64,000 nucleotides of DNA, taken from Sphingomonas sp. Leaf343 (GTDB lineage Bacteria; Pseudomonadota; Alphaproteobacteria; Sphingomonadales; Sphingomonadaceae). The position numbers were made by a program, and so were the translations under genes. The notes beneath the pieces were generated by a model, which worked only from the letters and a program-made list of their open reading frames with translations, had not been told where the DNA came from and made no database searches. Shown here in pieces: positions 55,018 through 63,857 of the stretch. Within the stretch, counting starts at the first letter, position 1; each line of letters begins with the position of its first letter. The stretch is from NCBI RefSeq assembly GCF_001423765.1, contig NZ_LMPG01000001.1, forward strand, positions 564,073 to 628,072, in the 5' to 3' direction.

Positions 55018-55725
55018 ATGCGCTCGTTCCCGATCCCCGTCATTCTCCTGACCACCATGGCTCTCTCGGCTGGTCCCGCATCCGCCGCCGACCGTACCGT
55101 GGGGATCGGCAGCTTCGAACGATTGCGCGTCGACGGTCCGTTCGAGGTGACCGTCACCACCGGATCGCCCTCCGTTCGCATCGCTGGCGACGTCGACGCG
55201 ATCGAGGCCGTCGACGCCCACCTCGACGGCGCGACGCTGACGATCCGGCGTCGTTCGGGGCTGGTGGGACAGGGGCAGCGCCGATCAATCGCCCCCATCC
55301 GGCTGACGCTATCGACGCCCGCGCTCGCATCGGCGCAGTCGGTGGCGGGGGCGCGGCTGACGATCGCACGGCTGCGTGGACCGAAGATCGCTCTTGCCGT
55401 CTCCGGCTCCGGCGCGATCGAGGCAACAGCGGTCGACGGTGCTGAGGTATCGGCGGTACTGGCGGGAACCGGCCGCATTGCGCTGGCCGGTCGCGCCGGC
55501 AAGGCGCGGCTTACCCGAAACGGGGAGGGGACACTCGACGCCTCGGCCCTCGACGCGGGCGAACTACTCGTCGTGGCGGACGGGATCGGCGATCTCACTG
55601 CCCGCGCCCGCTACACCGCGCAGGTGTCGAATGCGGGCACCGGACAGGTCACCATCCTCGGCACCCCCCGCTGCGTGATCCGCGCCGTCGACGGCGGCCC
55701 GGTCGCGTGCGGAAAGCAGCGTTAG
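55018..55725 (+). CDS. Head GIN domain (DUF2807) secreted protein
   Basis: A 235-residue exported protein: signal peptide ~1-24 (VILLTTMALSAGPASAA) and a DUF2807-like beta-helix domain beginning IGSFERLRVDGPFEVTVTTG and containing VSGSGAIEA, LAGTGRIAL and GAGTGQVTI-like turns at regular spacing. Unlike its upstream neighbour it has no lipobox cysteine. ATG 55018 is preferred; ATG 54991 would place a charged leader before the signal. Both proteins end in a similar CxI...CG pattern (CEISKMGSGKVHCG and CVIRAVDGGPVACG), which points to a shared origin. Confidence 0.82.
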   Translation: MRSFPIPVILLTTMALSAGPASAADRTVGIGSFERLRVDGPFEVTVTTGSPSVRIAGDVDAIEAVDAHLDGATLTIRRRSGLVGQGQRRSIAPIRLTLSTPALASAQSVAGARLTIARLRGPKIALAVSGSGAIEATAVDGAEVSAVLAGTGRIALAGRAGKARLTRNGEGTLDASALDAGELLVVADGIGDLTARARYTAQVSNAGTGQVTILGTPRCVIRAVDGGPVACGKQR

Positions 55726-55755
55726 GTTCCGAAGCGGAGGAGTTCGCGAAACTCC

Positions 55756-56160
55756 TCAGATCAAGCCCAGCTCCGCCAGCTTCCCGATCAGATCCGACGG
55801 CATCGCCTCCACGCCCGTCCCGTCGCCGCCCAGATCGACCGGTGCATCCGTCGCCTCCAGATAGCGCCAGCCCTGATGCGCGCGCTTGGGCCGCGCCTGC
55901 ACCAGCACCAATGGCGGCGCGAGGAAGATGGCGACGCGCCCGCCCTCCGCCTCGCCGAACCCGGTGATCGCCGATCGCGCGACCAGTTGATGTTTCAGGA
56001 TCCAGAACAGCGACCCCGCGCCGGCCACCTCCTCATGCCGCTTGGGCAGGTAGCGCGTCGTCAGGAACGATTGCCCCTCCGCCGCGCGCAGGGCGAGCCG
56101 TTCGGCAAGATGCTCGACGCTCTGCGCGCCGAACGCCACTTTGGTCAGGTGAAGCGCCAT
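55756..56160 (-). CDS. DUF1489 family protein
   Basis: A 134-residue soluble protein. MALHLTKVAFGAQSVEHLAERL, FLTTRYLPKRHEEVAGAGSLFWILKH and AHQGWRYLEATDAP match DUF1489, conserved in alphaproteobacteria and of unknown function. It lies 41 bp downstream of mgtE on the same strand, so it may be cotranscribed, and is convergent with the second GIN gene. Confidence 0.87.
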   Translation of the reverse strand: MALHLTKVAFGAQSVEHLAERLALRAAEGQSFLTTRYLPKRHEEVAGAGSLFWILKHQLVARSAITGFGEAEGGRVAIFLAPPLVLVQARPKRAHQGWRYLEATDAPVDLGGDGTGVEAMPSDLIGKLAELGLI

Positions 56161-56201
56161 CGGAAGCTGTCATGTGGCCCGGCCGCCATTGGGCCGCAAG
56201 C

Positions 56202-57605
56202 CTAGCCGTGCAGCCCCCAAAGCGTTGCAAGCCCCAGAAACGAAAAGAATCCCATCGTATCGGTCAATGTCGTCACGAACACCGCCGACGATACCGCCGG
56301 ATCGACGCTGAACCGGTCCAGCGTGACGGGGACCAGCACGCCCGCCAATCCGGCGGTCAGGTTGTTGATGACCATCGCCGACCCGATCACCACCGCCAGA
56401 TCGGCGCGTCCGAAGATCAGGAACGTCCCGGTGCCGATCAGCAACCCCAGCATGACGCCGTTCGCGGCCGCGATTCGCAGCTCTCGAAAGACCATCCAGC
56501 GGGTGTTCGAACTCGTCAGTTGATTGGTCGCGATCGCGCGAACCACCACCGCCAGCGTCTGCGTGCCCGCATTGCCGCCCATGCCCGACACGATCGGCAT
56601 CAGCACCGCGAGCAGCGCGAAGGTCGCGATCGTACTCTCGAACATCTTGACCACGCTGGACGCGAACATCGCCGTCGCCAGATTGACGACCAGCCACGTC
56701 AGCCGCGTCTTCACCGTCAGCCGGATCGGTTCGTTGATGTCGCCGTCGCCCGCGCCCGACAGGCGCAGCACGTCCTCGCCTGCCTCCTGCTGAATGATGT
56801 GGACGACGTCGTCGACGGTAATCATGCCGACCAGCCGACCCGACCCGTCGGTGACCGCGGCGGAAATCAGCGCGTATTTCTGGAACCGGAGCGCGACCTC
56901 CTCCTGATCCATGTCGACCGGGATCAGGGTCTGCTCCCGGCTCATCACGTCGCCCACCGGCACCCAGTGCGGCGTACGCAGGATCCACGACAGGGCGCAG
57001 GTGCCGATCGGCCGGTGACCCGGATCGACGACGAACACTTCCCAGAAATCGGTGGTCAGGTCCTCCTGCTTGCGCAGATAGGTGATGACGTCGCCGACCG
57101 TCCAATGCTCCGGCACCGCGACCAGATCGCGCTGCATCAGGCGACCGGCGGATTCCTCCGGATAGGACAGCGCTTCCTCGATCGCGGCGCGATCGTCCGG
57201 CTCCATCGCGCGCAGCACCGCGCGCTGGCCGTCCTCGTCCATGTCCTCGATGATCGCGACGGCGTCGTCGGTATCGAGTTCGGACGCGATATCCGCGACC
57301 TCATGCGGCTCCAGCGCGTCGATCAGGTCCTCGCGGACGTAATCGTTCATCTCCGCAAACACGTCCGCGTCGAGCAGGTCGGTGACGGCACGGGCGAGGG
57401 CGGTGCGATCTTCCTGCGGCGTCAGCTCGAACAGGTCGGCGATATCGGCCGGGTGCAGCGGCTCGACCAGCGCGCGCGCGCCCTCGTCGTCGCCCGCCTC
57501 GACCGCATCCAGCACCGCCCGGACGAACTCGGGCCGCAGCCGGTCGTCCTCGTCCAGCTCGTCCAGTTCCTCGACCGGTGCTTCGGGAAGCTCGTTTTCG
57601 CTCAT
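56202..57605 (-). CDS. mgtE: Magnesium transporter MgtE
   Basis: A 467-residue Mg2+ channel. The acidic N domain (~30-145, helical repeats such as HPADIADLFELTPQ and EPHEVADIASELDTDDAV) is followed by two CBS domains (~150-275) and a five-helix membrane domain (~300-465) with the pore segment MPIVSGMGGNAGTQTLAVVVRA. Intracellular Mg2+ normally closes the channel through the N and CBS domains. ATG 57605 (MSENELPEAP) is preferred; the open frame to 57683 is basic and non-conserved. Divergent from the cyclophilin gene; no M-box-like leader fits in the 119-bp gap. Confidence 0.95.
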   Translation of the reverse strand: MSENELPEAPVEELDELDEDDRLRPEFVRAVLDAVEAGDDEGARALVEPLHPADIADLFELTPQEDRTALARAVTDLLDADVFAEMNDYVREDLIDALEPHEVADIASELDTDDAVAIIEDMDEDGQRAVLRAMEPDDRAAIEEALSYPEESAGRLMQRDLVAVPEHWTVGDVITYLRKQEDLTTDFWEVFVVDPGHRPIGTCALSWILRTPHWVPVGDVMSREQTLIPVDMDQEEVALRFQKYALISAAVTDGSGRLVGMITVDDVVHIIQQEAGEDVLRLSGAGDGDINEPIRLTVKTRLTWLVVNLATAMFASSVVKMFESTIATFALLAVLMPIVSGMGGNAGTQTLAVVVRAIATNQLTSSNTRWMVFRELRIAAANGVMLGLLIGTGTFLIFGRADLAVVIGSAMVINNLTAGLAGVLVPVTLDRFSVDPAVSSAVFVTTLTDTMGFFSFLGLATLWGLHG

Positions 57606-57724
57606 CGCCGGCTCCCTGTTGGCATGGTCTGATCGCTGCGGTCGCTCCCTATCGCGGTGCAGCGTCATTTGCCAGCGGCGCACTCCCTCCCTATCTGCCG
57701 CTCGACCATTCAGGAGTGGACTAT

Positions 57725-58186
57725 ATGACCGATACCCCGACCGCGGAGACGCTGACCCTGACGCTGGAGGGCGGCGACGTCACGATCAAGCTGCGTCCCG
57801 ACCTCGCGCCCGAGCACGTCAAGCGCATCACCGAGCTGGCGAACGACGGCTTCTATGACGGCGTCGTGTTCCACCGCGTCATCCCCGGCTTCATGGCGCA
57901 GGGCGGCGATCCGACCGGCACCGGTATGCACGGCTCCGACAAGCCGAACCTGAAGGCGGAGTTCAACAAGGAGCCGCACGTTCGCGGTATCTGCTCGATG
58001 GCGCGCACCAACGATCCGAACACGGCGAACAGCCAGTTCTTCATCGTGTTCGACGACGCCCGCTTCCTCGACGGGCAGTACACCGTCTGGGGCCAGGTCA
58101 CCGACGGCATGGAACTGATCGATGCGCTGCCCAAGGGCGAACCCCCCCGCCAGCCCGGCAAGATCGTCAAGGCGCGGGTAGCGTAA
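57725..58186 (+). CDS. Cyclophilin-type peptidyl-prolyl isomerase
   Basis: A 153-residue single-domain cytoplasmic cyclophilin. FYDGVVFHRVIPGFMAQGGDP has the catalytic Arg, GICSMARTNDPNTANSQFFI the Gln/Phe of the active site, and FLDGQYTVWGQVTDGMEL the Trp-position region. No signal peptide. GGAG ~10 nt upstream supports ATG 57725. A CCTCCC hairpin follows the stop. Confidence 0.95.
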   Translation: MTDTPTAETLTLTLEGGDVTIKLRPDLAPEHVKRITELANDGFYDGVVFHRVIPGFMAQGGDPTGTGMHGSDKPNLKAEFNKEPHVRGICSMARTNDPNTANSQFFIVFDDARFLDGQYTVWGQVTDGMELIDALPKGEPPRQPGKIVKARVA

Positions 58187-58203
58187 CGGCACCGCTCACC
58201 TCA

Positions 58204-58224
58204 CCCCTCCCTGCTAGGGAGGGG
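58204..58224. repeat. CCCCTCCCT-type palindrome
   Basis: CCCCTCCCT-GCT-AGGGAGGGG is a perfect 9-bp stem followed by CTGGGGGTGGG. A related element with the same tail is at 61999-62033. It may end the cyclophilin transcript. Confidence 0.65.
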
Positions 58225-58272
58225 CTGGGGGTGGGTCGAGGCCCGCGCGACGGCTCGTGGCTGCCCCGCTCC

Positions 58273-59154
58273 TCAAGCCCCCAACGTCTTCACCAGCCAG
58301 TCGTGAAACAGCCGCACCGGCTTCAACTGCAACGCCCGCGGCCGGCATACGAACCAATAGCTGTACGGACTTTCCACCTCGATATCGAACAGGCGCACCA
58401 GCCGCGGATCGTTCGCGTCCTCGAAATGGCTCTCCAGCATGAAGGCGATGCCGAGTCCTTGCGCCGCCGCTTCCAGCATCAGCTGCCCCGAATCGAAATG
58501 ATCGACCGCCTGTGGTTCGATCCCCTCCAGCCCGGCGGCGTTGCGCCACGCGGTGAACGTGTCGGGCATGTCGCGGTGGATTAGCGCCGTCAGGGTCGCG
58601 ACCTGTGCGGGGTCGATCACCGGGTTCGGCCCCTCCAGCAGGGTGCGCGAGCCAATGACGTAAACCTTGTTGTGGTCCAGCCGCTTTCCGTACAGCGACG
58701 GATCGATGTCACGCGCCAGCGCGATCACCGCATCCAGCCCGTCGCCGAGTCGTGCAATACCGTGCGCCGCCGTATCGATGTCGAGATGCAGTTCGGGATG
58801 CGTCGCGCGCAGTTCGCCCAGCCGGGGGAACAGCCGCTGCGACGCGAACAGCGGCAGGATGCCCAACCGCAGCCGCAGCACCTCCGTCCCGCTGGTCATC
58901 GCCTCGACCGCATCGGACAGCTGGTCCAGCACCGGCGCGATCTGTTGCAACAGCCGCTCGCCGTCCGCATTGGCGACCATCGCCTGATGCCGCCGCGCGA
59001 ACAGCGGTTTACCGATGAACCGCTCCAGCGACTGGACGCGACGGCTCAGTGCCGGCGCGGACAGCGCCAGTTCCTCGGCGGCAGCCTTGATCGATCCCAG
59101 ACGCGCGACCTGCACGAAGGCCTCGATCGCGCCCAACGGGGGCAGCCTGCGCAT
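58273..59154 (-). CDS. LysR family transcriptional regulator
   Basis: A 293-residue LysR regulator. The N-terminal winged helix (~3-62) has the GcvA-like LGAIEAFVQVARLGSIKAAAEELALS and APALSRRVQSLERFIGKPLF. The C-terminal periplasmic-binding-like effector domain (~90-290) ends in KPVRLFHDWLVKTL. LysR proteins usually control the divergent gene; here that is the RNA element and the CDC48-type ATPase gene. ATTGC-N7-GCAAT at 59193-59209 fits a LysR box (T-N11-A). The effector is unknown. Confidence 0.9.
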   Translation of the reverse strand: MRRLPPLGAIEAFVQVARLGSIKAAAEELALSAPALSRRVQSLERFIGKPLFARRHQAMVANADGERLLQQIAPVLDQLSDAVEAMTSGTEVLRLRLGILPLFASQRLFPRLGELRATHPELHLDIDTAAHGIARLGDGLDAVIALARDIDPSLYGKRLDHNKVYVIGSRTLLEGPNPVIDPAQVATLTALIHRDMPDTFTAWRNAAGLEGIEPQAVDHFDSGQLMLEAAAQGLGIAFMLESHFEDANDPRLVRLFDIEVESPYSYWFVCRPRALQLKPVRLFHDWLVKTLGA

Positions 59155-59192
59155 CCCGTCCTCTCCCGCTTCTTATGTTAGCGATACCGCGA

Positions 59193-59209
59193 ATTGCATC
59201 GAACGCAAT
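59193..59209 (+). promoter_or_regulatory. Candidate LysR box
   Basis: ATTGC-ATCGAAC-GCAAT is an interrupted palindrome with the LysR T-N11-A spacing, 39 bp upstream of the lysR start codon in the divergent region. Probable autoregulatory and/or activation site. Confidence 0.55.
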
Positions 59210-59250
59210 CGTAGCGGAGTATTTCGCACTTGCAACATCGGGTGCTGCGA

Positions 59251-59328
59251 CGCAAAAAGACCGTGCCTTTCAGGCATCCTCTCCTAAAAACTTTCAAGGG
59301 GTCGGACTTTCGGGTCCGGCCCTTTTTT
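59251..59328 (+). ncRNA. Candidate small RNA with intrinsic terminator (suhB/mmgR-like)
   Basis: No gene on the plus strand precedes this region, yet it ends in a textbook terminator. A hairpin GTGCCT-TTC-AGGCAT (59263-59277) is followed by an unpaired pyrimidine/anti-SD-like linker (CCTCTCCTAAAAA, 59278-59290) and then GGG-TCGGAC-TTTCG-GTCCG-style stem plus TTTTTTT (59298-59328). This hairpin-linker-terminator plan resembles the Hfq-dependent alphaproteobacterial suhB/mmgR (alpha-r8) sRNA family as I recall it. The 5' end is a guess. The alternative is a leader attenuator for the downstream ATPase gene. Confidence 0.55.
59298..59328 (+). terminator. Strong rho-independent terminator
   Basis: GGGTCGGAC-type left arm, TTTCG loop, GTCCGGCCC-type right arm, then seven T. 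The strongest intrinsic terminator in the window. It lies 126 bp before the CDC48 start codon, so it ends a transcript that starts in the lysR divergent region. Confidence 0.85.
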
Positions 59329-59453
59329 TCGTCGCGAGCGGCCGCACGGCCTCTAACCGCGCCGGAACCGGCTTCCTACCTCACGCGCTTGCCGTTCGAA
59401 AGGGATCGGCCAAACGAACCGGGCCAAGATCGAATTGGCGGAAGGAAGCAGGA

Positions 59454-61727
59454 ATGGCCGATAGCGAAACCCCGACACGCAAGATTCAGGTGGCGAACAG
59501 CCGCCCTGAGGACTCCGGCCGCGGCCTCGCCCATCTGCCGCGCGCGCTGATGGCGGCGCTGGGCGTGGGCGAAGGCGACGTGATCGAGATCGTCGGCAAG
59601 CAATCGACCCCCGCCCGCGCGGTCGGCCCCTATCCGGAGGACGAGGGGCTGGAGGTGCTGCGCATCGACGGTCTCCAGCGTGCGAACGCCGGCGTCGGCT
59701 CGGGCGATTTTGTGGAAGTGCATCGCGCCGAGTCCAAGCCGGCCACGCGCGTCGTCTTCGCCCCGGCGCAGGCCAATCTGCGCCTGCAGGGTTCCGGGGC
59801 GGCTCTGCAGCGTACCTTTCTCGGCCGGCCCTTCTGTCAGGGCGATGTCGTCGCGACCGCGGGCCACCAGCGCGTGGCGGACATGCCCCCGACCGTGCAG
59901 CGCTTCATGAACGCGCCTGCCTTCGCGTTGCAGGAAATCCGCCTGATCGTCGTGTCGGCCAGCCCCAAGGGCGTCGTGCACATCGACGAGAATACCGAAA
60001 TCGAACTGCGCCCCGAATATGAGGAGCCTCAGGCCGCCCGTCGCGCCGATGTGACCTATGACGATATCGGCGGCATGGCCGCGACGATCGACCAGTTGCG
60101 CGAGATGGTCGAACTGCCGCTGCGCTATCCCGAGTTGTTCGAACGCCTCGGCGTCGAGCCGCCCAAGGGTGTGCTGCTCCACGGACCGCCCGGCACCGGC
60201 AAGACGCGCCTCGCTCGCGCCGTTGCGAACGAATCCGACGCGCAGTTTTTCCTCATCAACGGCCCGGAGATCATGGGCTCGGCTTACGGCGAGTCCGAGT
60301 CGCGCCTGCGCGACATTTTCGAGGAAGCGACCAAGGCCGCACCCTCGATCGTCTTCATCGACGAGATCGACTCGATCGCGCCGAAGCGCGGGCAGGTGCA
60401 GGGCGAGGCGGAGAAGCGCCTCGTCGCGCAATTGCTGACGCTGATGGACGGGCTGGAGGCGCGTGCGAACCTCGTCGTCATCGCCGCCACCAACCGGCCG
60501 GAGGCGATCGACGAGGCATTACGGCGGCCCGGCCGCTTCGATCGCGAGATCGTCGTTGGTGTACCGGACGAGCGCGGCCGTCGTGAGATTCTCGGTATTC
60601 ACGCGCGTGGCATGCCGCTCGGTGATCGCGTCGACCTCGACGAGCTGGCGCGCACCACCTACGGGTTCGTCGGTGCCGACATCGCGGCACTCGCGCGGGA
60701 AGCGGCGATCGAGGCGGTCCGCCGCATCATGCCGCGTCTGAACCTTGAGGAACGAACGATTCCAGCGGAGGTGCTCGATACTCTTTCGGTCACGCGCGAG
60801 GATTTCCTGGAGGCTCTGAAGCGCGTCCAGCCATCGGCGATGCGCGAGGTGATGGTGCAGGCTCCGAACGTCCGCTGGGAGGATGTTGGCGGGCTCGACG
60901 CCGCGCAGGAGCGCCTGAAGGAGGGCGTCGAACTGCCGCTGAAGGACCCTGACGCCTTCCGCCGGCTCGGTATCCGTCCGGCCAAGGGCTTCCTGCTCTA
61001 CGGCCCGCCGGGGACCGGCAAGACGCTGCTGGCGAAGGCGGTCGCACGCGAGGCGGAAGCGAACTTCATTGCTACCAAGTCGTCCGACCTGCTGAGCAAA
61101 TGGTACGGCGAAAGCGAACAGCAGATCGCCCGCCTGTTCGCCCGCGCGCGTCAGGTCGCGCCGACCGTGATCTTTATCGACGAACTCGACAGCCTCGTTC
61201 CCGCCCGCGGCTCCGGCGGTGGCGAACCGCAGGTGACGGAGCGGGTGGTGAACACCATCCTCGCCGAAATGGACGGTCTGGAGGAATTGCAGTCCGTCGT
61301 CGTGATCGGTGCGACCAACCGGCCCAATCTGGTCGATCCCGCCCTGTTGCGACCGGGCCGCTTCGACGAGCTGATCTATGTCGGCGTTCCCAGCGAGGCG
61401 GGTCGCGAGCGCATCCTTGGCATCCAGACCGGCAAGATGCCGCTGGCGTCGGACGTCGATCTCGCGGCGATCGCGCGCCGCACCGACCGCTTCACCGGTG
61501 CCGATCTGGAGGATGTCACCCGCCGCGCCGGCCTGATCGCGCTGCGCCGTTCCCGCACCGCGACGGAGGTGACGATGGCCGACTTCGACGGCGCGCTGGC
61601 GGAGGCGCGGGCGAGCGTGACCTCCGAAATGGAGCGCGACTACGAACAGATCGCCGCGCGCCTGAAGCAGGATGCGGCTGCGATCCAGCCGGTCGGTTTC
61701 GCATTCCCGGGGGCTCAGCGGGGGTAG
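59454..61727 (+). CDS. CDC48/p97-type AAA ATPase (two AAA domains)
   Basis: A 757-residue double-AAA ATPase with an N-domain (~5-190: a double-psi barrel region followed by a second subdomain with [13 protein letters not shown]). D1 (~200-460) has Walker [15 protein letters not shown], Walker [15 protein letters not shown] and [20 protein letters not shown]2 (~475-735) has [29 protein letters not shown] and arginine-finger region [10 protein letters not shown]. The architecture is that of archaeal VAT and eukaryotic p97, which unfold or extract proteins; bacterial copies are sporadic. The extreme C-terminus lacks the p97 HbYX-type end. GGAAGG upstream supports ATG 59454. Confidence 0.92.
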   Translation: MADSETPTRKIQVANSRPEDSGRGLAHLPRALMAALGVGEGDVIEIVGKQSTPARAVGPYPEDEGLEVLRIDGLQRANAGVGSGDFVEVHRAESKPATRVVFAPAQANLRLQGSGAALQRTFLGRPFCQGDVVATAGHQRVADMPPTVQRFMNAPAFALQEIRLIVVSASPKGVVHIDENTEIELRPEYEEPQAARRADVTYDDIGGMAATIDQLREMVELPLRYPELFERLGVEPPKGVLLHGPPGTGKTRLARAVANESDAQFFLINGPEIMGSAYGESESRLRDIFEEATKAAPSIVFIDEIDSIAPKRGQVQGEAEKRLVAQLLTLMDGLEARANLVVIAATNRPEAIDEALRRPGRFDREIVVGVPDERGRREILGIHARGMPLGDRVDLDELARTTYGFVGADIAALAREAAIEAVRRIMPRLNLEERTIPAEVLDTLSVTREDFLEALKRVQPSAMREVMVQAPNVRWEDVGGLDAAQERLKEGVELPLKDPDAFRRLGIRPAKGFLLYGPPGTGKTLLAKAVAREAEANFIATKSSDLLSKWYGESEQQIARLFARARQVAPTVIFIDELDSLVPARGSGGGEPQVTERVVNTILAEMDGLEELQSVVVIGATNRPNLVDPALLRPGRFDELIYVGVPSEAGRERILGIQTGKMPLASDVDLAAIARRTDRFTGADLEDVTRRAGLIALRRSRTATEVTMADFDGALAEARASVTSEMERDYEQIAARLKQDAAAIQPVGFAFPGAQRG

Positions 61728-61801
61728 GGGGCGTTTGCTGGCGGAGACGGGTGGCAGTAAGTGGCGCTCGGCACTCGAACCAACCCCGATCCCCAGCCCC
61801 A

Positions 61802-61887
61802 CCCCGGCGAAGGCCGGGGTCCAGTTGCCACATCGGCAGTGAGTTTCACAAAGCTGGCCGCGACTGGACCCCGGCCTGCGCCGGAGG
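61802..61887. repeat. Long inverted repeat, copy 2
   Basis: Left arm 61802-61826 (CCCCGGCGAAGGCCGGGG then TCCAGTT) and right arm 61863-61887 are complementary apart from a few mismatches. The centre includes CAGTGAGTTTCAC, as in copy 1 at 16565-16649. Confidence 0.85.
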
Positions 61888-61921
61888 AGTGCAGAACAAA
61901 GGGCTGTTTACCCTCGATTCC

Positions 61922-61949
61922 GTCATTGCGAGCGGAGCGAAGCAATGAC
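61922..61949. repeat. GTCATTGCGAGCGGAGCGAAGCAATGAC element
   Basis: GTCATTGC (61922-61929) and GCAATGAC (61942-61949) are perfect arms around GAGCGGAGCGAA. The same phrase is widespread in intergenic DNA of many bacteria. Confidence 0.75.
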
Positions 61950-61998
61950 AGGTCGGTGGCTGGTTAAGCCCGGATCAAGCGCCGTAGACCAGCTCTAT

Positions 61999-62018
61999 CC
62001 CTCCCCTTCAGGGGAGGG
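61999..62018. repeat. CCCTCCCC palindrome
   Basis: CCCTCCCC-TTCA-GGGGAGGG followed by GGCCGGGGGTGGGG. Same class as 58204-58224. Confidence 0.6.
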
Positions 62019-62085
62019 GCCGGGGGTGGGGCGGTGCCACGAGCGAACGGCGCGTCAAAGAACCCGAGAGGCCCTAACTCGAAAC

Positions 62086-63507
62086 CTAGGCCGCGGTCCC
62101 CCCGACCGTCAGTCCCTCGACCAGCAGCGTCGGCTGACCGACACCCGCCGGCACGCCCTGACCGCCCTTGCCGCACACGCCGATACCCTCGTCCAGCGCG
62201 AAGTCGTTGCCGATTCCGGTCACCTTGGTCAGCACCGTCGGGCCGTCGCCGATCAGCGTCGCACCCTTGATCGGCGCGCCCAGTCTGCCGTCCTCGATCA
62301 TGTACGCCTCGGTGCAACTGAACACGAACTTGCCCGACACGATGTCGACCTGTCCGCCACCGAAGCTCTTGGCGAAGATGCCCCGCTTCACACGTGAAAG
62401 CAGCTCGGCAGGATCGTCCTTGCCGCCCTTCATGAACGTATTCGTCATCCGCGGCATCGGCGCGTGGGCATAGCTTTCGCGCCGACCGTTGCCCGTCGCC
62501 GCCATGCCCATCAGCCGCGCGTTGAGCCGGTCCTGCATATATCCTTTCAGGATGCCGTCCTCGATCAGCACCGTCTCGCGCGTCGGCGTGCCCTCGTCGT
62601 CGATCGACAACGATCCGCGACGATCGACCAGCGACCCGTCGTCGACGATCGTGATCCCCGGCGCGGCTACCCGCTCGCCTAGCCTGCCCGAAAATGCGCT
62701 CGTACCCTTGCGGTTGAAGTCGCCCTCAAGACCGTGGCCGATCGCCTCGTGCAGCAATACGCCCGGCCAGCCCGGCCCGAGCAGCACCGTCATCTCGCCC
62801 GCCGGCGCGGCGACCGCGTCGAGGTTGACCAGCGCCTGCGCCAGCGCCTCGTCGATGCCACGGTTCCACGTCGCGTCCTCGAACAGGCGATCGTAGAGAT
62901 AGCGCCCGCCGATCCCGAACGTGCCCGTCTCGCGCCGGCCGTTCTGCTCGACCACGATCTGGATGTTAAGCCGTACCAGCGGTCGCACATCGGTCGCGAC
63001 GAAGCCGTCCGGCCGCACGATCTCGACCACGCTCCACGATCCCGACAGCCCGACCGACACCTGCGCCACGCGCGGATCGCGCGCACGGGCCGCGGCGTCG
63101 ATCGTCTGGCAGAGGTTTACCTTGTCGGCGAAGGGGATCAGGTCGAGCGGATCGGCATCCGTGTAGAGATGCCGGTTGTTACCCTGCGGCGGCGCAGCCT
63201 TCGCGGAGGCGGACGGGTCGATCAGCGCCATCGTCTGCGCCGCGCGCTTGATCGCCGCCTCGCTTACCTCGTTAGCGTGCGCAAACGCCGTCGTCTCGCC
63301 CGACACCGCACGCAGGCCAAAGCCGGCGTTGGTGTCGTAGCTGGCGGTCTTCAGCCGCCCGTCGTCGAAGCCGAACGCCTCCGACTTGCGATACTGGAGG
63401 TAGAGTTCGCCGTCGTCCGCCTTGCCCAGCGCATCGGCCGCCAGCGACTGCGCGGCCTCCGGAGCGAGATCGCGGTACAGGAAGGAGCGGGGATCGAGAT
63501 ATACCAT
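62086..63507 (-). CDS. tldD: Metalloprotease TldD
   Basis: A 473-residue protease of the TldD/PmbA family. LLHEAIGHGLEGD carries the HExxxH zinc motif, and GGGQVDIVSGKFVFSCTEAY with IGDGPTVLTKV are conserved C-terminal segments. TldD and TldE/PmbA form a heterodimer that degrades unfolded peptides and processes microcin precursors; no pmbA lies in this window. ATG 63507 gives the usual N-terminus. The zinc-finger protein gene is 40 bp upstream on the same strand. Confidence 0.95.
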   Translation of the reverse strand: MVYLDPRSFLYRDLAPEAAQSLAADALGKADDGELYLQYRKSEAFGFDDGRLKTASYDTNAGFGLRAVSGETTAFAHANEVSEAAIKRAAQTMALIDPSASAKAAPPQGNNRHLYTDADPLDLIPFADKVNLCQTIDAAARARDPRVAQVSVGLSGSWSVVEIVRPDGFVATDVRPLVRLNIQIVVEQNGRRETGTFGIGGRYLYDRLFEDATWNRGIDEALAQALVNLDAVAAPAGEMTVLLGPGWPGVLLHEAIGHGLEGDFNRKGTSAFSGRLGERVAAPGITIVDDGSLVDRRGSLSIDDEGTPTRETVLIEDGILKGYMQDRLNARLMGMAATGNGRRESYAHAPMPRMTNTFMKGGKDDPAELLSRVKRGIFAKSFGGGQVDIVSGKFVFSCTEAYMIEDGRLGAPIKGATLIGDGPTVLTKVTGIGNDFALDEGIGVCGKGGQGVPAGVGQPTLLVEGLTVGGTAA

Positions 63508-63547
63508 ACCGGTAATATAGGCACCGGTTCGCGAACGTCCATGCGGT

Positions 63548-63778
63548 TCAGGCGCTGCCCTCGGTCACGTCGGGCAGCCGTGCCTGATCAACGCCGTCCG
63601 CCGGCCCGCCGATCAGCACGAAGCGCCGGTCGCAATAGCCGCAGTCGACGTAACCGAGTTCGTCGATCTGCAACCACACGCGCGGATGGCCCAGCGCGGC
63701 CCCGCCGGGGATGTCGGCAGCGCCGTCGCAGGCGACGCGGGGCTGGCTGGTGCGGGTGACTTCGAGCGGCGGGGTCAT
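63548..63778 (-). CDS. Small zinc-finger (CHCC/NDUFS6-like) protein
   Basis: A 76-residue protein with the CHCC zinc finger: RVACDG, then LGHPRVWL, then YVDCGYCDRRFVL. It resembles the mitochondrial complex I NDUFS6/Zn-finger family. ATG 63778 is used as the family start; the frame remains open to 63907 but reads through the region opposite the ABC gene start. Divergent from the ABC gene. Confidence 0.82.
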   Translation of the reverse strand: MTPPLEVTRTSQPRVACDGAADIPGGAALGHPRVWLQIDELGYVDCGYCDRRFVLIGGPADGVDQARLPDVTEGSA

Positions 63779-63857
63779 GACCTCCGAATAGCGAGGAGCC
63801 CCCCCGAACCGCAAGAAAGATTGTGGCGAGGCAAGCCGAAGCCTAACGGGATTCGCC

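Larger units (their letters stand above)
59155..59453. other. 299-bp divergent region lysR/cdc48
   Basis: It holds the lysR promoter and LysR box, the sRNA-like element with its terminator, and a 125-bp leader for the CDC48-type gene ending in GGAAGGAAGCAGGA. No protein-coding frame of note is visible. Confidence 0.7.
61728..62085. other. 358-bp repeat-rich gap after the CDC48 gene
   Basis: No gene is visible. It contains the second long inverted repeat (61802-61887), a CATTGCGAGCGGAGC-type element (61922-61949), and a CCCTCCCC stem (61999-62018) followed by GGGGGTGGGG. It separates the convergent CDC48 and tldD genes. Confidence 0.7.

Noticed and set aside
57606..57724. M-box riboswitch before mgtE
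   Set aside because: The gap is only 119 bp, shared with the divergent cyclophilin gene, and no conserved structured leader is visible.
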